From: Acridotheres tristis
Taxonomy: Eukaryota > Chordata > Aves > Passeriformes > Sturnidae
DNA: 64,000 bases
Direction of reading: 5' to 3'
Assembly (NCBI GenBank): GCA_037013685.1
Contig: CM072884.1
Location: 4,278,001-4,342,000, forward strand
Shown: one piece after another, positions 50,358 through 63,937 of the stretch
Layout: each line of letters opens with the position of its first letter
How positions within the stretch are numbered: position 1 is the first letter of the stretch
Notes under the pieces: generated by a model
The model's database searches: none
Seen by the model: the letters and a program-made list of their open reading frames with translations, nothing else
Told to the model about the DNA's origin: nothing
Translations under genes and position numbers: made by a program

Positions 50358-53300
50358 CTGTCCCCGTGTATTAGTAAGTGATTTGGGTTAATAATGAAGG
50401 ATGCTTTTAGAAGAGCATTCACTCCTAATTCAATCAGAAAAGCTGTTGCAATAGCTTTTCTATCTGTATGACTTTGCCTTCTCAGAATCTGATGTAACAG
50501 AGCCAAAGCTTCCTTGGAAACCATACTTTTCTATTCTTAAAAATTCTTATTTTCGAGAATTTACATAAAATTTTTTTGATCCGTGCTAATTACTACATCT
50601 GTGACTTTTTAAGTGTGAGCTCTAAAATATCCAAGAGAGCTATCCCAAAGCTAAGCAAATAACACAATGCAGATATTTGACAGCAATCAGAAGACTAAAA
50701 TCTGAACAGACAGTGCAAAACAAGCCAACTGCTGCAAAGGGTTATAGCTTGAATAACACTCTGTGAAATCTACAAACTGAATAACATAAAACAGACAAGA
50801 TTTCAAGGAAAAAGAACCTGAATCTGAAAATTGCAATCAAGCCACTTGCCATTTCTTGGGCAGGAAAAGTAAAAGAACATACCTTTGTCTGTTGCCCTGT
50901 CTGAAGTATCTTTTATCAGTGGGACAACATTAGGGATTATTTATTCCAGCAATACTTAAATGAAAGTTGGAAGAAGGGAATGTATATTTTACCCAATGGT
51001 GACAAAATGCATCCCAAATGTTAAAACCTCAAGCACTCAACAAGGCAGGCTATTTAGGATTTTGGTTTGGGAGTGGTTTATTGCTTGGTTTCTATTTGTT
51101 TGACATTTAGTTTGTTTGGGTTTTTTTAAGCTTGAAAGAAACAAAAGCAAATCAAAAACACTGTAACTTGAGAAACTGAGGAACATGTCAGCAAGGAAAC
51201 TTGCTTAAGATACCATTTGGAGGCAGTATAAATCAATAAAAATCTCTCAAGTCCCAACCTCAGTTGTCTGAATTTACTCACAGTAGCATATTGAAAAGCA
51301 GCATCCTAATATTTGACTTGGCAATCAACCCTTATTTTAAGGATTTTATTTCATTTTATGTTTTGCTTTGCTATGACCTACAACCTCAAAGTTTCCCTGT
51401 CAAGATAAAGTTCATTGCCAAAACAATATTGCAAACCATTTCTTTTACTACATATTCTCTATCTGATTTCTTTGCTCCACAGTTAACAATATGGTAGTTG
51501 TTATTTCCTAGGTAGTCCTATTTCCTATCTCACAACATCCAAAACCTTAAATAGGAAGTACATTATAGATATGAAATTTCTTGAGCTGAATATGTTCAAA
51601 GTAAATGCACACAACCTTAATGTAGGGAAGTAACAGCAACACCTCAGGGCAGAATTATGTTCAAGGGAAACAGGGAAGATCTGCTAATACTTATGAAACA
51701 ACACCCCTCAAGGAATTGCAGCTGAAACAAAAGAATCTCTAACCAACAATAAAATTAAAATTTGGTGATAGTGCCAAGAGTTGCAATGATCCTGCAATAA
51801 ACAGGCAGCGCCTCTCACTGCTGGCTCCAACATCAAAGCTCAGAGACCTGCAAGTCTCTGATTTGAAAAACAGAAAGACAATGCTGAGACCTCTGGTTTG
51901 TTATATCCCTTTGAAAGGCTGAACTTTTCAACAAATTTCCACAAGCACACCAAATTTCTTGTTTGAAGAAGATAACATCCAGCCTATTTTCCTGGCTAGA
52001 ACTGCTGTACAGTGCAACAAAGAAATTTCCAAATATCCCTATTCAACCCTCCACCAGCTCTTATTCTTTCACCCTTACAGATGTTCAAGTTTTACCAGAA
52101 TCCTGATGAATGGGCATGCTGTGCCCCAGACCTACATGAAAAAATGAGTTCTTAACTATGACTGAATTATAATAGCATGAATTATATGATTGAATTATAA
52201 CAGCATTCCTAGACTCTGTTACTATCACGATATCATTAAATTAATTAGAGCTACTACAGCTAGAAATAATTTCTCCTTTTACATAAAGAGTAAATGTGTA
52301 CTCTGCTTTTTTGCAGGATTAGACAAATTCATAGCATGGTGCTGAAGGAAGCCAAAGCTAATCCTAAATTTTATAATGACAAGATCCTTATTCTAAAATG
52401 AAACAAAGTAATTGAAACTATTGCTCCTTCATAAAAGGACCAGTCTTCACCCTGTCATATAATTTCCCCTCAGCTGTTGTTAAATAGCACAATTAATATT
52501 TGTTGTAAAAGAGCAAGCAGTCTTTGTGAAACAGCTGAAACTCCACCAAATGAGAGAGGAGTTCAGAGACTCCTCATTTCTTCTCTATGTGTGAGGAACA
52601 TGGATTATGGTAGCCTCGAGACAGAAGAGCAGGCACTGAGAGCTGGCTTCTCAGGAAGAAAGCCTGGAAGTGCCATATAATTCCTGAGTATTTGTCCATT
52701 CACTTTTACATTGAATTAAAGCCCAGCCTACTCATAAGACTCCTCTAACAAGCAGAGCACATTCTTGCAGCATTAACTTCTCATACAAGACTTCAGGAAG
52801 GGAGTGCCTTCAAATTTCTACTCAATTGAAAAGTGATCCAACTGCCATCCTCTGAAAACCTAAGGAAGGCATTTCAAAGCAAGTTTTAAATACTAGAACA
52901 CATAATTTTGCAGCAAAGACCTATGAAAATCTGTTTCTACTACAAATGCAAGTTCTGGCACTCAACTGCAGTTTTGCATTGTGCTGTCAGTTTACAGACC
53001 CAACTTGTAATGCATTTACAGACTCTCTAGTCCTACAGGGATTTTCTAAGCAGAAAAAAACCTCCTTGCTAGAGCACTATAAATATAAAATAGGCTTTTA
53101 TTACTGTAAACTTGGACTATTTTTTGAAATCAGTCATAGGAGTTTGTATGTCAAACATTCTTTTCTGCTCACTGGAAGCATCAATGCTACAAAGCAGCCT
53201 GAATAACACTTTTCCTCCCACACTTGAGTCTCTAACAGTACCAAATATCCTCATCTGACCAACCCGTGTCTGCAGAACTCATGTGTGTGCCTAGAAATCA

Positions 53301-53754
53301 CACCCAATTATATCCAGCTTCCTGTCCCAATTCCCACTTCAAACTACTTCTTACTCAGTTATAGGTAAAATACTCATCAGTGCTGCTGCTCAAAGTCATC
53401 AAAACCACTGGCTTCAGGAAAAAGAAACTAGTTAAATGAAAGACATCATCGGCCTCAAACACTCAATGACTCCATTGCATAAAAATCAAGAGCTGCCTAG
53501 CAGAAGTGTTAAATCCCAGTCCAAGTGGATCCCAATAAAGCCTAGGAAGTCATTCCAAACAGGATACAAGTATCCTGTATCAAGGGAAAAAAAAGCTCTT
53601 ATGGCCACTGAGCAAGGTCAGAAGCCAGTCACTTCAAGTAGCACAGGATTTCATCTATGAAAGTCTGGATGGTGAAGGACTTCCTTATTTCTGTCTTGTG
53701 GGTTTGGGAAAGGAAAAAAATTTAATGACTCTCCTTGTAGAAACACCTTCACAG

Positions 53755-53771
53755 AAAAAAAAAAAAAAAAA
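53755..53771. repeat. Poly(A) run, 17 bases
   Basis: This is an uninterrupted A run. A further 14-base run lies at 54253-54266. Confidence 0.85.
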
Positions 53772-56700
53772 GGAGTCCAACTCAATATATTATTTAAATG
53801 TGGTTAATCCCACCTCCATTGCCAAGTAAAAATAGAAATTGGAGCCTAGAAATACGTGTCTACTCAAGATTTTTAATCAGAAGATGGGGTAGAGTGCCCT
53901 TGTGCAGACACTACTCTGTCATAAGCACCCTGAAACCACTTGGAATGGCTTTATTTTTGCTTTCAATTTACTTGGGCTTCAGAAAAAAACCCACCCTGAA
54001 ATAAAAGGAAGAATTTCTCTAAAAAGATCATTAAAATTAATTGACCAAAAATAAGGTGAGACATGATGGAAAAAAAAAAAAGCAGAACTGAACAGAATCA
54101 GAGATTGTGTCAACCGAACTAAGTCTGCGTCACACAGGACAAACCTCAGAGGAAAAACATCAGAAGAGGAATTACATTTCTAGGATAAAGATGAGGGGTG
54201 AACATGAGAGAAAAATGAGAGAAAAACTGTGGAAGGTTGCACTTACACAAGCAAAAAAAAAAAAAAATCCACCTCTATTCTTTCCCTTCTGAAAGGCCAT
54301 AAAGAATAATACTCCAGCTGTTAATTTTAAGATGGCTTTGCTTTCTTTTTTCTTTTTGGACCTTGAAAAGTGATTTCAAACCAGTTCTTACTGTTTCCTC
54401 CCCTCATTAGAAAATTCTGATCACACGACTAAAAGCACTGACACCTGGATGAACTGAACTGTTTGCCAGTGTTACAGCAGGAAAAAAAGAGGAGGAGAAT
54501 TCATCAATTGCACTACTGAATATGAGTTCATTTATACAGAAAAAATGCGCATCTTATTGAATGAAAGCAATATGAAAGTAAAACGCCTCTGCAGTGGCAC
54601 ATCACACCAGTATTTAAACAGCTGAGTGTTCAGGATAGCTTTTATAAATCTAAAAGGGAAATAAATCCAATGCAGTTTCTCAAGCAAAGGTTCTGGAACA
54701 GGAAATATGAAACTTCCTAAGGAATCTGTATGTCTTCTCCCCATCGTAGACACTGCCCAAATTAAAATACAAACCCACCAACACAGCACAATCATTTGAG
54801 TTGTATAGTCTCCAGATTTTAACTGAATTCTGAGTCAAAGAACAAAACTATTATAATGTATCTGCGTTTAGTAAAACATGATGGTAAATTCCTTTTGCTT
54901 GGAAGAGATATCTCCCACATATAATGGTCTCAAAACTGAAATCATCCCTAGAAATCCTACGTGGAACCTTGTGATCCCCTCAGAGTGCAAAGAATGCTGC
55001 CCTCTCTGCTGTAAGAGCTGTGGGCAATTGCTTTTATTAAGACAGCATCTCAATGAAACTCCTCTTCAGTCTGACTAGATACCAGCTTATTAATCATCAA
55101 CTTTATTATCCTCATCCTATAATTAACTGTGCCTACAATTAATGATAGTGCTCACAAACACTATATGAAAGATAGTGTTTATTGTAAACACCTTTTTTTT
55201 CCCACTGAATCAAGGCTATCTGAGAAGCAAAAGCCAATGCAAACACCACAAATCTGGGGAGCCAGATGAAATGCGAATCTCTGCCTAAAATCTGGAGGTT
55301 GCATGACTTGAACACTGCTCTTACTCCAACTGCTCTTTTTAAATTACAGGTACTAATAGATAATTGAATGACAAAAAGAAAAAATTTCACTGATCCTAAG
55401 ACTTCTCCTTCACAGTTTGTGACTTTTCTCTCATTTATTCAAACAACACTTGGCATTTACAACCAGGCAAGTATCGCTATTTGCTACACCAGAGATGCAG
55501 ACATGAAGCTCACCCACATGATGCATTATTTATAAAGAATATGGAGAATATTCTTTTCCTACAGAGCTGTTCTCTTCCTCTTATATCTTTCTCCAAATCA
55601 TTTCCAAAGGCTTATTCCTCTGCCTTTGTATTTCCCCTACCTTTTCCCCAAATCTTTCCTCCACCACTGCACTGCAGCAGAATCACGAATGTGTGCATTT
55701 GGTAAGCAAGGAGAGCACCTTAAGCAAGACTTCAAAAAGAAAAGTGTCTAAACAATGCCACCTTTCCTGAGTCCCCAGTACTCAAAAATATCTAGAGGAA
55801 CCAAACTTAGAAACCAGACCAGAACCAGAAACTAGGCTAATCTTTGAAAGTTCATGAATACTTATCATGCAGGGTGATCTGGATACATAAGCAGCATTGT
55901 TTCGTGGCCATTTGGAAGTAAATACCAACTTCACCATCTGAATCATCAGCTACACTGACTGCAGAGGGAACTTCAGTAGGCAAGACCCAGTAGGTTCAAA
56001 TTAGATATTCATACATTCATGGAACTCTCTAAAAAAAACAAGATATACAATTAACCTGCCTTTTTTTCTTATGTATACAGACAACTTGATCAAACTTTTT
56101 CTTGTTAACCACGCATATATTTTACATTTAAAATGTAATTCGTGTGTTAAAAGTTATTTCCCCAAATTTACATTTGTTTTAAAGAGAAATTCAGTACTCA
56201 AACATGTTCATGCTGACACCATTTATATTTGAGTTGATGTCTGTAATTAAATGATTACTGTCGAGACATAATTCATTTCATTATTGATTCATCTGACACC
56301 AATATAGCAAGCAAGAAGAAACAATAGCTGAGGTCACCATGAAGAAACCCTCATGTAGCACAGATACTGGCAGTTAATAGAGCACTGAAAAGTTTTGTGC
56401 TTAAGTACAACTAGGGTATCACATCTGATGATTAAACTCAAAGAATGGCAGACAACGCTCCGGCAGTAATACATGAAACGAGGAAGCGTCAGTCAATTTT
56501 TCTGCTTTCACAACAAGAGGAAAAAAAAGGCATTTTTATTGTCATAGCACTTCCAGCAAGTTGATTTTAAAAAGGAGATTTCATGCCAAAGTCGGCTGTT
56601 TAATCAGATAAAGAAGGCTTTCCTATTTCCTATTGTATAGATCAAGTTGGCTACAGGAGCCACACAGAGCTTTGAGTAGCACATTTTTCCGTGAGGGCTG

Positions 56701-58487
56701 TATCGTTTGATCATAGCAAAGCACGGGGACTGCTGGGTAATCTGAATCAGAGCTGCAGCAAAAGGGAACCAGGCAGCCTGCTGAGGCCAAGATAACCATG
56801 TCACCTCCATCCCACAGCACTCCCATCACAGACCTGGCTGTGGGGGGAAGCACCCATCTCCATTTACAAATTTGTCATGGAGGTTTTCACATGGCTCCCA
56901 ATTAACCCAAATTTTTAATTCAAAGCTCACCTATAATGATTTTAATGAATGCTTGCTAAGACCAGCCCCTCTGTACTGATGAAGATTCTCCCAACTGCTT
57001 TCAAAACAATAGATTTCAAATGTGCTTTGAAGGTGATAAGTAGAATTTTCTATATAAGTCTTTGCAAGAGATGCAGCAATTTATGAACTCAATAAAAACC
57101 CCTGTCCTCTAAAGAGGACAGAGTTTTTGCTAGAAGACGACACATGTACCTCTGATGCTGTTCACAGCCTTCCCCAGGAGACTGCAGGTAGCAAAGGATT
57201 GGTGGGTTAGGTCACCTGATATCCAGAAAGATGACAGATGAACCCATGGACAGGTAAAGAGATCACAAGGGACCCCTGAGCAGGACAAAGTTTAGAAGCT
57301 CAGCTTTTCACCAGGTACTGCCCCTGAAACACCTCTCTGGCACTTCCAGCCTCCTAACTTATCTGCAGTAGCAAGCAGCCCTTCAAGTCTCCACCTTCTT
57401 CTGTTGACTCGTTTTTCACACTCCAATTCTGAACCAAATTTGGTTCTGGACTGTGAAGAAGGCATGGCAAGAAGATCCATCCAAGCATTTTAATGCTTTT
57501 CACTGAAATGCTCTTGAAACCGCTGACCTGGAGGAAAGGTCTTCAAAGTTGCACCCAAAAAAGTGCAAAAACTAAAAACATTAGAGACTGATTAAACAAA
57601 AACTCGAGCCACTATCTGTCACTATATCCTGAAATGCAAGACAAATACTTTCCCATACTTTCACAAATACTGCCATTTTTCCATGCACTACCAGTATCGG
57701 TAATAACTTTAAAAGTCAATTTCAGCATCCCTGTGTAAACAGAACATGTAAAAGCCTGTAATGTGAAATGGGAGCCAACTGGGTTTATGTTGTGTGTTTA
57801 AGTAGAAGCAGAGCACTAACTAAGGCAATTCCAATTTGCTTATTTCTTTTCCGAGTCCCAGTGGGCAAGCATATTACTCGTTCTCATAGAAGCATTTGGA
57901 GTGGAATAAAAGAGAGCACTAAAAGTTTATGTTGTTACATTTAACAATTCTAAAATAAAGTGGTGGGGTGGGTGTTTTCTTGTTGTCATTCCATCAACTC
58001 ATCATCCCAGTCTCTTAAGCGTTGAGTTTGAGAAAATGCAGCAGGCTCCTTTCTGCTCCATCTGATACAGACAGGCCATGTGCTCATCCATTCACAAAAC
58101 AGAACAAGGGATCCACACAGTAAACCTTGGTTTTGCTTTTTCCATTTCAAGCTTCCTTTCATTTTCACATACTGAAGCACCGTAGATGTGATCACTTCTG
58201 CCAACTATTCAAAAAAACTTCTACACTTCCCTTTTCCCTTAAATTCACCTTCAGAGAAACTGCCGTTGCCAACAGTCCAGAGCTTTAAATTCCATATATA
58301 CTCAGCCTGGTATTAACTACCATAATACTATTTCTAAATGTAACATTCATTCATGCAAATGCTGCCGAGAACTGAATGATTTCATCTTCATCTCATGACT
58401 GAAAAGTTAGTTTTGAGTTAGCAGTTTTTTCACACATGGTTATGTCAGTTTGCCACTAAGAAATTTGCTCTTCCTTCCAAAAGTTCA

Positions 58488-58565
58488 ATCCTAGAATCCT
58501 AGATTTGCCCAGCTTGGAAGGAACCTCAAGAAATCACCTGGTCCAACCTTTTGTGGGAAGGAAAG
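58488..58565 (-). mobile_element. Degraded CR1 3'-end remnant
   Basis: The plus strand reads ATCCTAGAATCCTAGA, then CAGCTTGGAAGGAACCTC and AAGAAATCACCTGGTCCAAC. This is a diverged reverse-complement CR1 3' terminus of under 100 bases, without any longer body. Confidence 0.75.
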
Positions 58566-60271
58566 CCTAAATAAAATTCTCTAGTTCCATGACCAATAAC
58601 ATATTGAAAACATACATGTTTAGAAAAGAAATTAACAGAAAGAAACAAGCGAAAAAAACCCCAATACCTAAATGTCAAAGGGTTAGACTAAGGAGTAAAA
58701 AAACCAAAACCTTCAACAAATCAAATCATGGCACATTCTTCAAGTAAATAAACCCTTCCATGTGCACAGACATTATAACAAGATAATTTTGAAAAAGCAT
58801 TTAGAGAATTTAACACAAGTTACCCCATCACCAGCACATTTATGCTGATTAAAGAAAAGCTACTAAGCACAGCTGTTAGCAACAAAAAGTAGCAAATCTT
58901 CAAGCACAAGATCTCTGCATTTAGGTGATGGGAACAACAGTACCTGTGACACTACCTTGTAGTTTGTTCTGTCAGTAGCTCATTAACAAAAACATCTCAA
59001 TCACATATTCTTAACTGCAGTTGCAGCATGTCACAACTCAACTCCTGTGATATGTTTACCACAAATGACAGGCTACACAGGGTACTACTTCTCTTCTGCA
59101 GAAAAACAACTGCAACTTGGCTTTTCCCATTACGTTTTTCATCTTCCTTATGTGCTGTCCATGACACCCTCCCAGTGGAAGCATCCTTCCTATTGGGTGC
59201 TTTTCAAATCTCCATCTTTCTTCAGAGGAAGAAAAACATGAAGAGGCCATTTAATTCTAACCTTGCCTAAACAGCTTTATGCTCAATGTAATTTAATGCA
59301 AATTAGTGCTACAGCAAGAAGCCATTGGAAGAATCAGCACATCCTACTTTTTCTCCTGTTACTAGAAAGGTTTTCCAGGACACTTACAACATAGTCAGAT
59401 CTCATCTATATGAAGTTATCTTTGTCAAACTAAGCCAAAGGTGAAGAACCTTTTACATACCAAGGGGGAGAAAAAAAACTGTACAAAAATACCTGGCATA
59501 CCACTTTAACACACTCTGCATTATTCACTAATAATGTAAAGTCAGATGGCCCAGAAGTCTCAGACAGCCTTTGAGTTATGCCAATAAACCAGCTCTAAAC
59601 AGACACATCGTTATGTCAACAAAAGAAATGCAGGCTAGGAAAACTCAGTGTTTTTACTGGCATTTTTACTGGGGCTAAATTTGGAAGTCGTATCATTTTC
59701 AGAAATATGAAAAAATGCTAAATACTTCTCTTTGACTATCAGAAAGCAATAGAGGACAGAGCATGCACTCAATAGTTCACTCTGCTACTTGTGAAATGGA
59801 GGTACACAACCTGGTGATAAACGGAAGTGCTCAGAAGGCTGAAAGCAGCTGACCATTTCCAAAAGCTGATGGGCAGGAAGTTTCCAGCTACAATTTGCTA
59901 GTCACAGACCCACGAAAAGAGACTAAGAAAACGTTTCACCTGTTTCTAAAAAATACAGGAATAAGAAAGGCAAGCCTGGATTGAACAAGTAATTCTGGTA
60001 GAAGAGACATAACAGGACACAGCTACTCTCACCTTTTCAATTTTAAAAACACATTTCTCTCAGATGAAAACCACCACATTTGAGTGATTAAAATACACAT
60101 TCTCCTCTTCCTGCCTATCAGCAAACTTTTTGGGCTGAATCACATTATAAACAAGTCATACTATGACATGTAGGTGATTTTTGGCTTGCTAGAAAGATCT
60201 GAAGAAAACTGAGAATAGAGATAAAATACACTGCAGTGAAGTCACTGTACTGAATTCATGACATCATAATT

Positions 60272-60285
60272 GTTGCCATAGCAAC
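60272..60285. promoter_or_regulatory. Perfect RFX X-box (GTTGCCATAGCAAC)
   Basis: Both half-sites match the RFX consensus GTTRCC-N2-RGYAAC. By a rough base-composition estimate, fewer than one such match is expected by chance in 64 kb. No gene start is visible beside it, so it would act as a distal element if real. Confidence 0.45.
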
Positions 60286-60784
60286 TAGCTAGTATCAAGC
60301 ACAGAATACTGCCTTCACTGCAGAATCAAGGAGCACCCGTGCTGCCACAAAATAAATGTTCTCATTTGAACAAAAATCCAGTCAACAACACAGGAAATAA
60401 GATATTACTACAACTGGACTGCTTTTTCTATACCTCTTGTTTTGTTCACCTGGTGTGAGACTTTTTTAACATGGTGGCACATATAAAGAGGTCTGAGATA
60501 CATGATAAAAAGTCTAATTGAAAAAACTATGGTTTTCTTCCAGAACAGTAGTTCTTCTTGTGTTTTTCTCTCCTATGCATATGACTGCAGTCATAAACAA
60601 CAAAACTCAGTTTAGACATGAAACAGAGGGGGGAAAAAAGAATCAAAAATCCTCCAGTAAACAACATTTTCCATTTCTTATTTCAACAGGCAAGAGATAG
60701 TCAAACTGGAACTGCCACACAGCAGCAGAACTAAGTGATAAAGAGCATATTCCACATTTGGAGCCCATGGTTCCTTTTGTTTAA

Positions 60785-60836
60785 GGAGCGCACCAGCAGC
60801 GCCTTCGAATCCCAGTCGCGGTTTTTCACGCCCTGA
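60785..60836. other. Isolated 50-base CpG-dense patch
   Basis: Six CpGs occur in about 50 bases inside long CpG-poor DNA. On the plus strand a pyrimidine-rich stretch ending TTTAAG precedes an open frame (KERTSSAFESQSRFFTP, then stop), so a terminal exon is conceivable. The GTTCGAATCC-like core resembles a tRNA B box but no tRNA fold is present. The origin is unknown. Confidence 0.3.
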
Positions 60837-61031
60837 CTAAACACAGAGCTTCAAATCTGCAGGGCTCCTGCAACAGCTTCCTTGTAAATAAAAACCTCAA
60901 CCCTTTTCCTCTGAAAATGAGGCAGATCTGCTATTTCCAGCTCTTCCCCATTCATAAACATAAAAGCTTCAAAAATTAAAAAGAAGCGGTTGCCAATTTA
61001 CCAGGTCACAATTATGTTTGTGAGTAGCACA

Positions 61032-61124
61032 CAATAATAAAAAATGCAAAAATAAAAAATGCAAAACAAAATAAAACAATAAAATAAACAAAAATAAAAC
61101 AAACAAAACAAACAAAATAAAACC
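61032..61124. repeat. A-rich low-complexity block (AAAAT/AAAC units)
   Basis: About 90 bases of interspersed AAAAT, AAATGC and AAAC units form low-complexity sequence. The frames called across it on the minus strand (phenylalanine/leucine-rich) are artefacts of the T-rich complement. Confidence 0.85.
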
Positions 61125-63902
61125 ATAGAAAATGCAAAAGTGACCCATTTGATCTTGCAAGCTGAAATATCTGTGGGAATAAATCAGTATTAAAAACACA
61201 CATGAAGGAAAACACATCTGAAAATTAACTTCTTCAAATTAACTTGCTGAATACAAAAGTCAAGAGCTGCAGGTCAGTTATAGCAGATAGTGTTTCACAA
61301 TTCAATCTTATGGTTGATTAGCCCCAAAGAAATTGTTTCAAAACAAATTTTAACAACCAGACCACACTGTACAGTAAAGCATACTTATTTGCTACCTCAA
61401 TGGTTCTTAAAGAGCAATCTATAAATTAATGCTGGACCAAAGAACACTTACACATAACTACATATAATTAGTCAGTGTGTCTAAACAGTTTTCAGTACAC
61501 ACTGATGGGGTTTTCTCAGCTTCTAAGAAAACAAAACTGCGCTAGTTACCAATTAACAGCACATTTCCACATTGGCTCGGTGCCTTTGTAGGACACTTTC
61601 TCTACTGGTCTCAAACACACTGATGACACCAAAATGAAAGACCTGAAGTACTGCACTAACCTGCTCTCTCCAGCCTCTTTATAAAGACTGTCTCAACAAA
61701 TGAGCACAAGACAAAGAGAATACAAACAATAAAATCAGGAGTTTCGGATACTGAGGATTAGTAGAGCTGTATCCCATATGCCTGTCCTCAGTGTTCTCTT
61801 AATATTACTTCACACAACCAAGAATGGTGACTACTACTTGAATGATGACACCACGAAAGCTTAACTCATGTTTCACCATATGAAGTGTACTTGGGAAATT
61901 ATTAGAGTTGACAACACATTCTAAGGAAATCACGGAGTGTGCCAATGTACTCCCTCCCACAGAAATGTAAGGAAATGAACAGTCTTTCATGGATTTTTCA
62001 AGTCTTAGGAACAGATGCTGCTTTTGGTGAATACAACTGTGATACCAACCATATATCCTAATACACTAAATACAATTAAAACAACTGCCACGAACACATA
62101 AAACTAAGAAAGTTTTATCAACTTGCTTCTTCAAGCAAGGTACATCACAAATGCAGAGTCCTCTTCTCTGCAACTGAGTATAAATTTAAGTGTCTATATT
62201 ATACAGTTCACAAACCTATCTGTGATATAAACACAGGACAAATGGCAATGACATTCCCTTCCTCATTAGTACACGCTGCATTTCCAGCTCTTACACAATA
62301 TGAAATCACTGCTTGATAAGTAATAAAAAAACCCACCGTGTCTGCAGCTGATTTTGCTGTTTGAAAGATTGACAGATTAATTGATCCCTTAAGCAACTAA
62401 TGTGTCTTCTGAGTGCACACAGAAAATTATGGATTATCTCAAGACTTTACAAAGCTTTTTACATGACTTTAAAATGAACTTGTTAAACTAGGTCTTCCCC
62501 AACAGTCTTCAGTTAAGTCTAACTTTTACGTTACTACTACATAGAGGAATGCAAAGATGTAGGTGCTGGCCCACCTCTGCCCTAAATTCAGCTGATAGTT
62601 TAGAAACAGTTACTTTTTACTGTTATAGTAACTGAAATAGTTACTGTTTACTCTAGATACCATTAAAATGTGTTAGAACATGTGCCTGGATCCATTTTCA
62701 ATTTTAACTGCGCTGAGAATGAGATTAATGAAATCGTTTTTTCTAACCATTCTAAAGCATGATCTCAGCAAGTTTTGAGGCACAGGCCTTTATTCATACC
62801 TTAGTATATTTAAAACCAGTCTCTTATGCACCACTGAACTGAACCATGCCAGATGTACCTACATTGCAACTGGGTTCCAAACCAAATTGAATTGCAAAAC
62901 GATAAAACACAGCATTTTAATTTCTGAGAACTGAGAGGAGATATCCTTTATAATGTCACTATCTCCCAGGGTAATGAGTAAAGGAATAGTCTGGAAATAA
63001 AAATAACTCAAAATCTACAGATTTCTGTAGTCCCTGTAGGAAAATTCTCACACTCAAGACCCTCAACTTGTCTTAAGGAGTCGAGAATCTGCTCAGTTGT
63101 GGATCTCTTACATGAAGTAGTAACAGAGGTACTGAATTTTTAACATCCACTCTCTTATATGCACAAACTTTGAGAACAAAAGGAGCTGCCAGTTCTCCAA
63201 CTGACTCCTGGTAGGGAATGAAAAATTCTTAGGAAACACCTTGGAGCAACCTCACACTTGTTCCCCAGAACTGAAAACGTGCAGGACAGACAAGGAATAT
63301 CATCTTGCTTAAACTCTTTCACAGTGCTCCCGAACATTTTAGGAAAGGAATCAGGTACAAAACTTAGGATGCACTGGGAAATAAATAGGAAAGGATTTTC
63401 TTTTTGTTTGGAAGAGAACTAAAATCATCATCCTGGCTCTGACCAGACTCTACCTGACTCTCCTCCAACAACAGGCAACTATGGAAGAGTATAAAAGCAG
63501 GACAAGCACAGAGATAGTTCCTTTGATTTCATTCCCAAACACCAAGTTGCAGCCCAGCACATAACTGAGACAGAGGTAAAAAACAACACACTTAGCCCTT
63601 CTTTGTACCTCTTTGCACAAACTGAAAAAAGAAAAAGGGTAAATAAACACATGAAAAATTTCTGCAACTTTAGGAGACTCGCTTCTTTGCAAAACTGAGT
63701 AAAACCAATCAGGAAAACCAAACTGGAATAAACAATCAGGTTTCTAGTTCACACTTTTGCACCTGATGTGCTCTCACAGGAGAACATTTACTAGAAGCCT
63801 GTCTTACAATCATGGCTACTTGGCCATGTTGTCTAGGGCAGTGGTTGCCCAGGGTTCATGGGCAGCAGTGCAGCCTGGCAGCTGATGTCTTCTCTTCCTT
63901 AC

Positions 63903-63937
63903 CTTGGCACACACATCCCAACCAAAGCAAAGCCATC
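63903..63937 (-). other. Exon-like 35-nt segment with ATG in phase with POU2F1 exon 2
   Basis: On the minus strand an excellent acceptor (CTCCTGTTTTCCTGCCAG) precedes GATGGCTTTG and an excellent donor (CAAG|GTAAGG) follows. The ATG opens MALLWLGCVCQ plus one G, which in exon 2 becomes DSRMNN. Its small size and lack of known homology make a decoy quite possible. Confidence 0.25.

Noticed and set aside
60803..60822. tRNA B-box-like TTCGAATCCC
   Set aside because: The flanking bases do not pair as a T-arm and no anticodon arm or A box is present, so it is not a tRNA gene or a clear tRNA-derived SINE.
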